From: Bog-756 sp963730685
GTDB taxonomy: Bacteria; Actinomycetota; Acidimicrobiia; Acidimicrobiales; RAAP-2
Reading direction: 5' to 3'
Assembly: GCA_963730685.1 (NCBI GenBank)
Contig: CAVSSP010000004.1
Coordinates: 1,736,001-1,800,000 of the forward strand
DNA length: 64,000 nt
Part shown: positions 18,124-26,714 of the stretch, one piece after another
Position numbering within the stretch: position 1 is the first letter of the stretch
Layout of the letters: every line of letters begins with the position of its first letter
Notes under the pieces: model-generated
The model's database searches: none
What the model saw: the letters and a program-made list of their open reading frames with translations, nothing else
What the model was told of the DNA's origin: nothing
Translations under genes and position numbers: made by a program

Positions 18124-18184
18124 GTTGGTGCGCAGCACTTCCGACACAGGTCCGGTGGAGCATGTGACACACTGAGGGGGCGCT

Positions 18185-18925
18185 ATGGCGAACACCGAAT
18201 CTCCCACGACGGAGCTCACGGCTCAGCTCTCCGCGGTGGCCCGTGCCCTCTTCGCTGCCGGGGATGTTCTCGCCACTCTCCGGAAGGTCGTAGAACTGGC
18301 GACGGCGACCATCGACGGGTGCGACTTCGCCAGCATCTTCGTGGCCACGGATCACCCGGTCAGCGAGCCCGTCTTCACCGACGCAGCCTTGGCGGAGATC
18401 GATGTCCTCCAGCGGGCCTCCGGCCGAGGACCGAGTTTTGATGCCATCGAAAGCCGACTGCCGGTCTATGTGGACGACCTCTCCGACGACGACCGTTGGC
18501 CCGAGTTCGGGTCGGTGGCTGTCGGGGCGGGGATCAGATGCATGCTGGTGTACCCCCTCACCACGAACGGGAGTCTCGGTGTCCTCAATCTGTTCGCATC
18601 GTTTCCCGGTGCGTTCGGCGCCACCGATCGGGCCAAAGGGCTCATCTTCGCCACGCTGGCCGACCTGGCACTCGCCGGCGCCCAGACCCACGAGGAAGAG
18701 GATCGTCGGGCCGACAACCTCCACCAGGCGCTGGTGACGCGTGAGATGATCGGGCGCGCCGAAGGGATCCTCATGGAACGCGAGCGGATCACGTCCGACC
18801 AGGCGTTCGACATCCTGCGAAAGGCGTCCCAGCACCTGAACATCAAGCTCAAAGAGGTGGCCGAGGAGCTCGTCGAGACCGGCGAGCGACCACGGACGGG
18901 GCCCGAGCAGCCCACCGGCCCCTGA
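18185..18925 (+). CDS. GAF-ANTAR transcription antitermination regulator
   Basis: A 246-residue protein. A GAF domain spans about residues 15-165, with FASIFVATDHP, GPSFDAIESRLPVYVDDLSDDDRWPEF and GVLNLFAS. An ANTAR domain spans about 178-235, with HQALVTREMIGRAEGILMERERITSDQAFDILRKASQHLN. The GAF domain senses a small ligand or redox state; the ANTAR domain binds nascent RNA. It lacks the STAS module of its neighbour at 16.7-17.9 kb and may be its paralogous partner. It starts 61 bp after the small coupled protein. Confidence 0.9.
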   Translation: MANTESPTTELTAQLSAVARALFAAGDVLATLRKVVELATATIDGCDFASIFVATDHPVSEPVFTDAALAEIDVLQRASGRGPSFDAIESRLPVYVDDLSDDDRWPEFGSVAVGAGIRCMLVYPLTTNGSLGVLNLFASFPGAFGATDRAKGLIFATLADLALAGAQTHEEEDRRADNLHQALVTREMIGRAEGILMERERITSDQAFDILRKASQHLNIKLKEVAEELVETGERPRTGPEQPTGP

Positions 18926-19207
18926 CGGCTCCCGGTGGGTGACCTCGCTGATCCGTCCCGCAGGGTGGTCCACGGGGTGGCCGGACTTGGGTTTCAGGTC
19001 CTGACGGCGGTGGGAGGGTCCACCCCGGTCGGACAATTCCAAATAACATCTGATCGGTATGCCGTGCCACTGCGATGCCATCTCCGGAGGAATCATTGCG
19101 CCGGCCCCCGTGCAAGCCTGTCCGGGTCTCGCGGTCGGCCACGACCGGACCAAGTACCGGTGGCCCTCCATTCGTGGTGTACCGTCGATCGAACGGGGGT
19201 GTGTCAC

Positions 19208-19474
19208 ATGGATATCGGTCCATTCTTGAGCACAGAGGGAAGCAGGCCGTTCCAAGGCACCAAGGAGTGCCACGACTTCGATCTCTGGCGGAAGAGTGGC
19301 GACGAGAACGTCTACGTGCTGGTCCGACGGTTCCGGATGACGGCGTACCCGGCTCTCAAGTGGGTCCAGGATCCCCCCAGCCAGAAAGTCTCCGTCGGGT
19401 TCATGGTGCCGATCGACCACTGGGACGAACGCGTCGACACCGAAGGGCGCCCGATCCGGGTACCCGGGACGTGA
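19208..19474 (+). CDS. Small hypothetical protein
   Basis: An 88-residue soluble protein with no motif I recognise. It is rich in charged and aromatic residues (FDLWRKSGDENVYVLVRRFRMTAYPALKW) and lacks a signal peptide or membrane segment. The frame is open upstream, but the ATG at 19208 follows the GTGTCAC spacer and starts the region with protein-like composition. The 282-bp gap before it holds no other gene I can support. Confidence 0.55.
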   Translation: MDIGPFLSTEGSRPFQGTKECHDFDLWRKSGDENVYVLVRRFRMTAYPALKWVQDPPSQKVSVGFMVPIDHWDERVDTEGRPIRVPGT

Positions 19475-19534
19475 GCCGAAGGCGGCCCCGGCGGGCGACC
19501 CCCGTGGTCGTGGAGCTGCTCTTACGATGACGTG

Positions 19535-20245
19535 ATGGCTCCTTCCACCCACCTCCCGCCGGATCGACCGAAGAGGGTCGGCCGTCGGGTGGTCCTGGGG
19601 ATGATCGCCGCCGGCGGGGTCGGGGTCGTGTTCGGAGCCCGGATCCAAAGTGTGGTGGGGAGTGCCCTCGGTTCGGGCCTCGGCGGCCTACTGCCGGGTG
19701 GTGACCGGTTCCGGATCTATACCGTCAGTGACTCGTTCCCCGCCATCACCGATGCGCACTATCGGCTCGAGGTGTCGGGTCTGGTCGATCGACCGCTCAC
19801 ACTCACCCTGGACGACCTGCGGTCGATGTCGGCCACCAAGTTGGTGAAGGATTTCCAGTGCGTGACCGGATGGCGCGTTCCGGACGTCCCGTGGGAGGGC
19901 GTTCGGCTGTCCGATGTCCTCGACGCTGCCGGGGTGCAGGATCATGCCGTCGCCCTGGCGTTCGACTCCTACGACGGAGTGGACACGGAGAGCCTCACCC
20001 TCGACCAGGCGCGCCGCCCCGACGTGATCGTGGCCTATCGGATGCTCGGCGCGCCCATCACGACCGAACACGGCGGGCCGGTACGTCTCTACGTCGCCCC
20101 GATGTACGGATACAAGTCGTTGAAATGGCTGTCGGCGATACGGGTGGTCGACCGGGTCGAGCCGGGTTACTGGGAGCAGAACGGCTACGCGGTCGACGGG
20201 TGGATCGGCCGCTCCAACGGTGGCACGGAGCAGCCCGTTGACTGA
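19535..20245 (+). CDS. Sulfite-oxidase-fold molybdopterin oxidoreductase (MsrP/YedY-like)
   Basis: Small molybdoenzyme of 236 residues. After an N-terminal RxGRRVVLGMIAAGG segment (a Tat-like or membrane-anchoring leader), the sulfite-oxidase molybdopterin domain runs from about residue 55. The Mo-ligating cysteine is in KDFQCVTGW (near 109), followed by the typical VPWEGVRLSDVL and GGPVRLYVAPMYGYKSLKWL. There is no heme domain and no dimerisation domain, as in MsrP/YedY. It should act outside the membrane. The next gene, overlapping it, encodes a four-helix cytochrome b, so electrons probably come from or go to the quinone pool. A GTG at 19532 directly precedes the ATG. Confidence 0.88.
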   Translation: MAPSTHLPPDRPKRVGRRVVLGMIAAGGVGVVFGARIQSVVGSALGSGLGGLLPGGDRFRIYTVSDSFPAITDAHYRLEVSGLVDRPLTLTLDDLRSMSATKLVKDFQCVTGWRVPDVPWEGVRLSDVLDAAGVQDHAVALAFDSYDGVDTESLTLDQARRPDVIVAYRMLGAPITTEHGGPVRLYVAPMYGYKSLKWLSAIRVVDRVEPGYWEQNGYAVDGWIGRSNGGTEQPVD

Positions 20246-20966
20246 TCCTTCCGGCGGACCACCGATCGATACGCCCCCGGGTGGACGCGCCCCGGCGAAC
20301 AGTCGGATCCTGCGGTTCGACGTCCTCGAGCGCACCGCCCACTGGGCAACCGCGCTGCTGTTCGGCATCCTCATGGCGACGGCACTCCCGCTCTACTTCG
20401 TCCAGGTGGAGAGCGTGGTCGGGCGAAGGGAGCTCGTCGCTCAGATCCACACGTGGTCGGGGGTCGCGTTGCCGGTTCCGCTCATCGTCTCGCTCGCCGG
20501 TCCCTGGGGCAAGCGCCTCCGCCAGGACGTCAGGCGATTCAGCCTGTGGACCGGTGAAGAGGTGCGATGGCTCCGCACGTTGGGCCGTGATCGGATCAGC
20601 CGTGCGGGCAAGTTCAACCCGGGACAGAAGCTCAACGCCCTGTTCACGGCCGGAGCGATGGTCGTCATGCTCGGGACCGGGTCCATGTTGAAGTGGTTCC
20701 GGTTCTTTCCGCTCGACTGGCGGACGGGAGCGACCTTCGTCCACGACGTGCTGGCGCTGGCGATCTTCATCGTGATCTTCGGCCACATCGCCTTCGCCCT
20801 GACCCATCGGGACGCCCTCCGATCCATATTCAAGGGTTGGATCCCCGAGTCATGGGCCAGGACCCACGCTCCGGGGTGGATGGCCGACGCGGCCGACGAA
20901 GTGCCCGAGGAGCAGCTGGCCACCGTCGGGGTGCCGTCGACCGTGGAGATCGAGGACACCTACTAG
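20220..20966 (+). CDS. Cytochrome b561/FdnI-type membrane subunit
   Basis: A 248-residue membrane protein with four predicted helices and histidines placed for two b hemes: RTAHWATALLFG, QIHTWSGVALP, FVHDVLALAIF and FGHIAFALTHR. This is the formate-dehydrogenase-gamma / Ni-hydrogenase cytochrome b fold. The reading frame overlaps the molybdoenzyme's 3' end by 26 bp from a GTG at 20220; a TTG at 20238, with GGAG about 8 nt before it, is an alternative start. As partner of the preceding molybdoenzyme it would exchange electrons with menaquinone, analogous to MsrQ, although MsrQ belongs to a different heme-protein family. Confidence 0.85.
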   Translation: MARSSPLTDPSGGPPIDTPPGGRAPANSRILRFDVLERTAHWATALLFGILMATALPLYFVQVESVVGRRELVAQIHTWSGVALPVPLIVSLAGPWGKRLRQDVRRFSLWTGEEVRWLRTLGRDRISRAGKFNPGQKLNALFTAGAMVVMLGTGSMLKWFRFFPLDWRTGATFVHDVLALAIFIVIFGHIAFALTHRDALRSIFKGWIPESWARTHAPGWMADAADEVPEEQLATVGVPSTVEIEDTY

Positions 20967-21004
20967 GCCGGTCGGGAACAACCCGGCACGGGCGTCGCCC
21001 AGAC

Positions 21005-21211
21005 CTAGCGGTCCTCCCCCGCTCCCCTGGCGCGGATGCGGGCGGCCCATGCCACAAGGCCCAAGCCGATCACCAGCACGACGATGCCGAGCAGCGTGTA
21101 CTGTCCATGGCCGCTCATCAACTTGGATCCGCGCAGGACGTTCGTACCCTGCCCGATCCAGACCAATCCGGTCAGGCACAGCACGATTCCGATGATGCCT
21201 CGAATCCACAT
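21005..21211 (-). CDS. Small two-helix membrane protein
   Basis: A 68-residue protein with two hydrophobic stretches, WIRGIIGIVLCLTGLVWIGQG and TLLGIVVLVIGLGLVAWAARI, joined by a short polar loop, and a basic C-terminus. It is a widespread type of short inner-membrane protein without assigned function. It starts with an ATG at 21211 and follows the GT87-type gene on the same strand by about 100 bp. Confidence 0.65.
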   Translation of the reverse strand: MWIRGIIGIVLCLTGLVWIGQGTNVLRGSKLMSGHGQYTLLGIVVLVIGLGLVAWAARIRARGAGEDR

Positions 21212-21309
21212 GCCGGACTCCGATCTGATCGGGTGGCGACCCTCCGCGCGTGCTAGCGCACTGGAGGGAAACGTAGCCCCTTCGGTGTGGGCCGGGCTGT
21301 CGGCACTCG

Positions 21310-22647
21310 TCAGGCCGGCGCCGATCGGCCGGTCCGTGGAACGAACCGGGCACCGAGCACGGACGCCGAACAGGCGATGAGGTCGGCGGCGAAGACCACA
21401 CAGTAGTGGAGTGCTCCGATCCCTGCCGGTGACCCGGTGTCCGGCCATGTCCGCGTCTGGATGATCCACCACAGGATCAGGACGCCGGTCACGGCGATCC
21501 CCCCGGCGCCGACCCGTCCGCCGCCGAGCAGGCGCGAGCCCCACAGCCACAGGAGGGGAAGGAAGTAGAGGGAGTAGGCCAGGTGCGACACGGGCAGGAG
21601 GAGGACGATGCACGCGCTGACATTCCACGTGCACAGGACCGGGTCCCCGGGGGTGCGCAGCGCGATGGCGAGGAGTCCGATCACCCACACGAGAAGGACA
21701 GCCGTGAGGAGTGCTTCAAGGGAGCCGGAGACGACGATCGGATGGGCCAATCCGCTCCTCGAGAAGAGCAGGGTCGGGACACCCCATACCGAGTCGTTCA
21801 CCAGATGTTGGTTCCGGGCGGCCACCACCGACTTCACGAAGGCGAGGAGGCCCGATCCACCGCCGAAACACAGTGCGAGCGCCGGGGCCACCAGGAGCGC
21901 CACGACCCATCCGACGAGGGCCCGTCGGCGTTGCCCGTTCCCACGCTGGAGCAGCGACACCCCGACGGCTGCCGGCCAGGTCTTCAACAGCCCGGCCACT
22001 CCGATGAAGGCACCTCGGACGCCCGGCCTCGCCCGACTGGCCGCCACGGCCGAGAGCATCAGTGCGGCCAACACGAAGGCGTCGGCCTGTCCGAGCGAGA
22101 GGCCGATGGTGAGCGGCCAGAAGTGAAGGGCGGTGACCGAGCCGATGATGAAGAGAACGGGTTGACGCCACGCCCTCAGCCTCGCCCGTTCGATGACGAC
22201 CAGGCCTGCTACCGCGGAGACGATGGCCCCCAGTTCCAAGAGGGTCCACGCTCTCCAAACCTGTACCGGGTCGACGTGGGCAAACGGAGCGAGCACGAGC
22301 GCCACGGTCGGCGGGTAGACGAAGAGCGGATTGTCCTGATAGGGACTGTGACCGGCGGCGATCTGCCGGGCGGCGTGGAGGTAGACGGAGAAATCGGCGC
22401 CGATAGGCCCGGAAACGGCGGAGCGGTAGCGCTGGTGGACGAGTACGAGCGTGACCAAGGCGGCCAGACCCCACAGCGCCAGCGTCACCGCCCTGGCCGG
22501 GATCGATCCCCGAGCCGCCGAGGCTGTGGATCCCGCCATCACCGGATCGACCGGGACGCCCGGACCGTCTGGGTCGGTCCGGGGGGTGCCGTCCTGCTCC
22601 AGCTGTACCATCACGCCACTCCCGTGCACTGTTCCTCGTAGGGTCAT
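21310..22647 (-). CDS. Polyprenyl-phosphate-dependent glycosyltransferase, GT87 (DUF2029)
   Basis: A 445-residue polytopic membrane protein with about ten hydrophobic segments. After the first helix it shows GADFSVYLHAARQIAAGHSPYQDN and FVYPPTVALVLAPF; the acidic loop and the YPP motif are typical of GT87/DUF2029 mannosyltransferases, which use polyprenyl-phosphate mannose on the outer face of the membrane. Actinobacterial relatives extend lipomannan or arabinomannan. The acceptor here is unknown. It starts with ATG at 22647, upstream of a small membrane protein on the same strand. Confidence 0.85.
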   Translation of the reverse strand: MTLRGTVHGSGVMVQLEQDGTPRTDPDGPGVPVDPVMAGSTASAARGSIPARAVTLALWGLAALVTLVLVHQRYRSAVSGPIGADFSVYLHAARQIAAGHSPYQDNPLFVYPPTVALVLAPFAHVDPVQVWRAWTLLELGAIVSAVAGLVVIERARLRAWRQPVLFIIGSVTALHFWPLTIGLSLGQADAFVLAALMLSAVAASRARPGVRGAFIGVAGLLKTWPAAVGVSLLQRGNGQRRRALVGWVVALLVAPALALCFGGGSGLLAFVKSVVAARNQHLVNDSVWGVPTLLFSRSGLAHPIVVSGSLEALLTAVLLVWVIGLLAIALRTPGDPVLCTWNVSACIVLLLPVSHLAYSLYFLPLLWLWGSRLLGGGRVGAGGIAVTGVLILWWIIQTRTWPDTGSPAGIGALHYCVVFAADLIACSASVLGARFVPRTGRSAPA

Positions 22648-22735
22648 CGGCCATTTCTCCCCGTTTCCTGAATCACCGGTGGGAGCGTCGGTGAGCTACC
22701 TCCCCACCCACCGCCCGAGTGGGCATGATGGATCG

Positions 22736-23611
22736 ATGAAAGCGCTCCTCCAGGGCCTCCTCGGTCCCGTGGATCAGCTCACCCCCGTCAGGCGCGGCTA
22801 CGCCCACAATGAGCGCGCCGTCGCGGTGGCCAGGGACGGGCATTCCGTGTTCGCCAAACGGGCTGTGGACGAGGAGACGGCGGGGTGGCTCCGTAGCGAG
22901 CACCGGATGTACGAGGCACTGGCGGGAACGGACTTGGCCCCCCGGCTCCTGGGTTGGATCGACGACGACCTGCCGGTTCTCGTGTTGGAGGACCTCTCCG
23001 GGTGCGTCTGGCCACCGCCATGGGATGCGGCGCGGATCGGAGCCGTGCTCACAGCCCTTGCCCGAGTGGCGGAGATCAGACCGCCGGTGGGGTTGCCGGC
23101 GTTGGCAGACGAGACCGCGTCCGAGCAGGGATGGGACCTGGTCCTGGCCGAGCCGGCCGAATTCTTGTCCTTGGGGATCTGCGACCCCGAGTGGCTCGAA
23201 CGGACCGGGCCCGACCTCGCCCGCGCCTCGGCCGGCACTCCGCTGTCCGGAGACCGCCTGCTCCACTGCGATGTCCGCAGCGACAACCTGTGCCTGTGCG
23301 AAGGAAGGGCCGTCTTGTTCGACTGGAACCTGGCATGCACCGGTAACCCGATGTTCGACGTCGCCTTCTGGCTGCCCAGCCTCGAATCGGAGGGAGGCCC
23401 ACCACCCGAGGTCGTGGCGCCGGCCTGCCCGCCGGAACTCGCCGCCTATGTGGCCGGGTTCTTCGCCGCCCGTGCGGGCCAACCCGTGATTCCCCACGCC
23501 CCCGCCGTCCGCCAGGTCCAGCTCACCCAGTTGCGGTCCGCACTCCCCTGGGCCGTCCGTGCTCTCGGGCTGGAGCACCCCCAGCCGCCCCGGGGAGGCG
23601 GTCAGGGCTGA
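22736..23611 (+). CDS. Aminoglycoside-phosphotransferase-family kinase
   Basis: A 291-residue APH-fold protein. The catalytic loop is LLHCDVRSDNLCL (HxDxxxxN near residue 180) and the magnesium loop is VLFDWNLACTGNPMFDVAFW. The N-terminal lobe has FAKRAV with the ATP-binding Lys and SEHRMYEAL as the helix-C Glu. This family phosphorylates antibiotics, choline, homoserine or sugars, and nothing here identifies the substrate. The ATG at 22736 begins the domain. Calling it a resistance gene would be unsupported. Confidence 0.82.
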   Translation: MKALLQGLLGPVDQLTPVRRGYAHNERAVAVARDGHSVFAKRAVDEETAGWLRSEHRMYEALAGTDLAPRLLGWIDDDLPVLVLEDLSGCVWPPPWDAARIGAVLTALARVAEIRPPVGLPALADETASEQGWDLVLAEPAEFLSLGICDPEWLERTGPDLARASAGTPLSGDRLLHCDVRSDNLCLCEGRAVLFDWNLACTGNPMFDVAFWLPSLESEGGPPPEVVAPACPPELAAYVAGFFAARAGQPVIPHAPAVRQVQLTQLRSALPWAVRALGLEHPQPPRGGGQG

Positions 23612-23653
23612 CAGGCATCGTCGTCCACTTCGACACGGCGCGATAATCAGCAC

Positions 23654-24214
23654 ATGGGCCGGACCTACGACCGCATCGACGACCGGACGGCGCAGTGGTT
23701 GGAGGATCAGCCGTTGTTCTTCGTGGCCACAGCACCCATGGACGGCGATGGCCTGGTGAACTGCTCGCCCAAGGGGAACCGCCATGAATTCGCGGTCCTG
23801 TCCGATCGGACCGTGGCGTACCTCGACCAGACGGGGAGCGGCGTCGAGACGATTGCCCACCTGCGAGAGAACGGTCGCATCGTGTTGATGTTCTGTGCCC
23901 TTGACGGGCCGGCGCGGATCATCCGTCTGCACGGAAGGGGTCGCCCGGTCTTTGCCGGCTCAGAGGAGTTCGATCGACTCCTCGAGAGGTTCCCAGGCGG
24001 CCGGGGTACTGGAGTCCGATCGGTCATCGAGGTCGAGGTCCACCGCATCGCCGATTCGTGTGGGTACGGGGTGCCCATCCTGTCGTTCGACCGACACCGC
24101 TCCACCCTGGAGGAATGGTCCACCAGGAAAGGACGGGATGGCATACGGCAGTACTGGCTCGATAAGAACGCCGCCAGTCTCGATGACCTTCCGGGTATGC
24201 CCGGCAACCAGTAA
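23654..24214 (+). CDS. Pyridoxamine-5'-phosphate-oxidase-fold flavoprotein
   Basis: A 186-residue split-barrel protein. The N-terminal FFVATAPMDGDGLVNCSPKGNRHEFAVLSDRTVAYLDQTGSG and NGRIVLMFCAL are typical of the small FMN- or F420-binding proteins of the PPOX family. The C-terminal part (YGVPILSFDRHRSTLEEWSTRKG) matches a subgroup common in actinobacteria. Real substrates are unknown, and PdxH function is unlikely because the PLP-site residues are not visible. It starts 43 bp after the kinase gene and may share its transcript. Confidence 0.82.
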   Translation: MGRTYDRIDDRTAQWLEDQPLFFVATAPMDGDGLVNCSPKGNRHEFAVLSDRTVAYLDQTGSGVETIAHLRENGRIVLMFCALDGPARIIRLHGRGRPVFAGSEEFDRLLERFPGGRGTGVRSVIEVEVHRIADSCGYGVPILSFDRHRSTLEEWSTRKGRDGIRQYWLDKNAASLDDLPGMPGNQ

Positions 24215-24273
24215 GTCGATAGGAGCCAGCGCTGCGGGAGGCCGGAGGCCCCCGACTTGGACGTCGCCGGTGC

Positions 24274-25194
24274 TCAGTGGATCGGTGGCGGTGATCCCTC
24301 GACGCTGGCCAGCAACGAGGGATCCCACTCGCAGATCGTGCATGCGTGCCGGAACGCGGAGCGGGCGAACGCGAGCCCCGCGCCGAACGGATCAGGACTC
24401 GAGCACACGTCCCGCCAGTCGAGCACGAATTCGCCCAGTGCGGTGTCCCATCGGCTCGCCGGGGGGTCAAGTGTGGCCTTGTCGAAACCCGTGGGAGCCG
24501 GGTGGGTATAGGCATAGAACGCCGCCCTGCCGTAGCGCTGATCCCCGGGCCACCAGCCGACGGCCACCTCCTGCGCGTCCATCGCATTGCGCATGATGAA
24601 GTCATCCGACGGCGGTTCGGCCGGAAGACCGGAGAACAGGCTGACGGAGAGATCGAACGAGCCCCACCAGGCGTTGACCGGGGTCGATCGGCCCCGATAC
24701 GGAGCTCGGAAGGCGGCCAGCACAAGTGCTGCTCGGGTGGCGGCGGCGAAGTAATTCGATACCCCATCTGGGTCATACCGCACGTGGTCGTCATCCTCGT
24801 CGAGCGGCACGGTCCAGGGGACCTCTTGTGGCCGGGGGTCGATCTTGACCGACCCGACGAGGTCACCGACCGCACCCAGCACCTCGCGTGTCACGGTGCC
24901 CACCGGACGGTCGGGCGTCAGCGCGATGCGTCGATCCCCCCTCGTACCGGTCTCGACGATCACCTCATGACTCCGTAGATCGAGGATCACCACGAACATG
25001 CCGGAGCCGTCCGGTGCCGGCAGTGGCGCCGTCTCCCACCCCCTCGCCGTGAGTCGCAGGGCCGCGTGCTGTAGCTCGGGTTCGGGGGCTGCCAGCGCTA
25101 CGGCCAACTTGCCGAGCAGCTGGGTATGTGCGTGAAGGGTGTCACAGGTGTCACTCCAGTCACCGTAGGAGACGTCCGGCCACATCGAGGACAT
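24274..25194 (-). CDS. DUF5996-family protein
   Basis: A 306-residue soluble protein. The opening WPDVSYGDWSDTCDTLHAHTQLLGKLAVALA, then FVVILDLRSHEVIVETGTRGDRRIALTPDRPVG and the segment WWGSFDLSVSLFSG, match the DUF5996 family as I know it. The family has no assigned reaction. A tryptophan- and histidine-rich C-terminal half (EVAVGWWPGDQRYG, AFYAYTHP) may form a ligand site. The gene stands between convergent and divergent neighbours and is probably transcribed alone. Confidence 0.8.
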   Translation of the reverse strand: MSSMWPDVSYGDWSDTCDTLHAHTQLLGKLAVALAAPEPELQHAALRLTARGWETAPLPAPDGSGMFVVILDLRSHEVIVETGTRGDRRIALTPDRPVGTVTREVLGAVGDLVGSVKIDPRPQEVPWTVPLDEDDDHVRYDPDGVSNYFAAATRAALVLAAFRAPYRGRSTPVNAWWGSFDLSVSLFSGLPAEPPSDDFIMRNAMDAQEVAVGWWPGDQRYGRAAFYAYTHPAPTGFDKATLDPPASRWDTALGEFVLDWRDVCSSPDPFGAGLAFARSAFRHACTICEWDPSLLASVEGSPPPIH

Positions 25195-25323
25195 GGGCCG
25201 ACGCTAGCAATCGGTCGGCGGAGCCTCAACCGCCCGGGGGGCCACCGCCGCAAACCTCGGGATCGCGCCCCGTCGAAGAACGGCGCCTCCTGGCGCTCCA
25301 CGAATCCGCGGCGGTCGAGGCCG

Positions 25324-25590
25324 TCAGCGGCGCTGGCCGTGCCGCACCCAATCAGGTGCAGGAGCGAGCAGGGTCGACACCGGGACCGCTGGGGGCACCG
25401 ACCCCTCGACACTTCGCAGCGCCATCACCATCGCCACGACCCACCCGATGACGGACCACCCGAACACCAGGTTCACGGCGAAGAGACCGTCGACGTGGGT
25501 GACCCCGCGGGTCTTGCCGATGATGAACGGAGCGAAGTAGACAAGTCCTGCGACAACCGCAACAACCAGTACGAACATGCCCTTGAGCAT
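25324..25590 (-). CDS. Superinfection-immunity-like membrane protein
   Basis: An 88-residue protein with two membrane helices and the family pattern YFAPFIIGKTRG...LFAVNLVFGWSVIGWVVAMVMAL (the NxxxGWTxIGWVxA motif). The family is named after the T4 Imm protein that blocks entry of superinfecting phage DNA, but many bacterial chromosomes carry it with no demonstrated antiphage role. No phage gene is nearby, so I treat it as a chromosomal small membrane protein. Confidence 0.8.
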   Translation of the reverse strand: MLKGMFVLVVAVVAGLVYFAPFIIGKTRGVTHVDGLFAVNLVFGWSVIGWVVAMVMALRSVEGSVPPAVPVSTLLAPAPDWVRHGQRR

Positions 25591-25777
25591 GGAGGAATCC
25601 TACCGACCGGCTGGTCGATTCAGTGGGATCCCGGCCGTGCTCCCGCCTCTGGTCGTTGTCGTCCCGAACCTCCAACGGCCCCGATCGGGCCGGGCGCGGG
25701 TGCTGAGGATGCTCGGATGCCACCAGCATCCGTCCCGTGGCAGCTCACCCTCGGTTGTGCTCACTAGTGTCGGGGAG

Positions 25778-26188
25778 GTGACGTCGATCAACCAGCCGGT
25801 GCCTGGCGCACCGATCACCGGGCTGTCGCACGTGCAGCTCCTGGTGTCCGACGTCGGCACCAGTGCCCGGTGGTATCGGGCCGCGCTAGGTCTCGAGCTC
25901 CTGGCCGAAGATCCCGACACCGGCTATGTGGCGCTGAAACACCGCAATGCCAAGGTGGTGATCGTGCTCACCAAGGGCCGCGGAACAGAGAGCGCTTCGC
26001 CTCACTCGCCCAGCGGAGTACTGGATCATCTGGCGTTCGCCGTGCCCGACGGTGATTCGCTGCGTGCCTGGGCCGAGCACCTGGGCGTGGTCGGGATCGA
26101 CCACCCCGGAGTTGCCCTGGAGAACGGTCACCCGTCGCTCCAACTTCGCGACCCTGATGGCATCGCCATCGAGCTGGTGGCACCCTGA
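25778..26188 (+). CDS. VOC-family (glyoxalase/bleomycin-resistance fold) protein
   Basis: A 136-residue protein with one vicinal-oxygen-chelate domain: LSHVQLLVSDVGTSARWYRAALGLELL at the start, VLDHLAFAVPDGDSLRAWAEHL in the middle and HPSLQLRDPDGIAIELVAP at the end. The metal ligands would be His in LSHV, His in LDHL and Glu in IELV. Substrates vary widely in this fold. The GTG at 25778 sits directly behind GGGGAG. The frame is open further upstream, but that part does not resemble the fold. Confidence 0.82.
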   Translation: MTSINQPVPGAPITGLSHVQLLVSDVGTSARWYRAALGLELLAEDPDTGYVALKHRNAKVVIVLTKGRGTESASPHSPSGVLDHLAFAVPDGDSLRAWAEHLGVVGIDHPGVALENGHPSLQLRDPDGIAIELVAP

Positions 26189-26327
26189 TCATCGGTCATC
26201 CCGGACCGACGCTACGGTTGTGGCTACCCGGATCCGGCCCCGGAGCACGCCAGGTGCGCTGCGGTCCACTGAGGAAACGGCAGGAGAGATCCCCTCTCGT
26301 CGTCCCTGCAACCCACAAGGAACCCCC

Positions 26328-26585
26328 ATGACGCCTCCAGCCAGCGCCGTCCGCCTGATCGGCCACCAACGCCGCTTCGCCGAGTCGATCGCTCAGATCG
26401 ACACCGAGCTGGAGTTCGCCTCCGGTATCGTCGTCGCCGCCCGCCGGGACGAAGTGGTGGCTGCCGCCCGAGCCGCCTACGGCCCCAGCGAGGACTTCCG
26501 TGGGGTGCGCGACGCCTGGGATGCCGTCTTCCCCGACGGCGTCTACAGCGCTTCCGGATTGGCCGAGGCCAAGCGCCTGGCATAG
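26328..26585 (+). CDS. Small hypothetical helical protein
   Basis: An 85-residue soluble protein, alanine- and arginine-rich and mostly helical (RFAESIAQIDTELEFASGIVVAARRDEVVAAARAAYG), ending in an aromatic segment (DAWDAVFPDGVYSASGLAEAKRLA). I recognise no domain. The ATG at 26328 follows ACAAGGAACCCCC, a reasonable ribosome site. It lies between a VOC gene and an NADP-binding oxidoreductase gene on the same strand. Confidence 0.55.
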   Translation: MTPPASAVRLIGHQRRFAESIAQIDTELEFASGIVVAARRDEVVAAARAAYGPSEDFRGVRDAWDAVFPDGVYSASGLAEAKRLA

Positions 26586-26714
26586 GTGCGGGACACCAGG
26601 ATCACCAGCGCTTCCGGTCCGGGTGGTGGTGAAAGGCCGAGGGTCTCCCGGTTCCTCGGCACATGATTTAGTGTTTTGGGTGCGCAGTGTCGTCACGATG
26701 AGGAGGTCGCGTTC

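Noticed and set aside
22736..23611. Aminoglycoside resistance gene
   Set aside because: The kinase fold is shared by many metabolic kinases, and no resistance-specific residue pattern or mobile context is visible.
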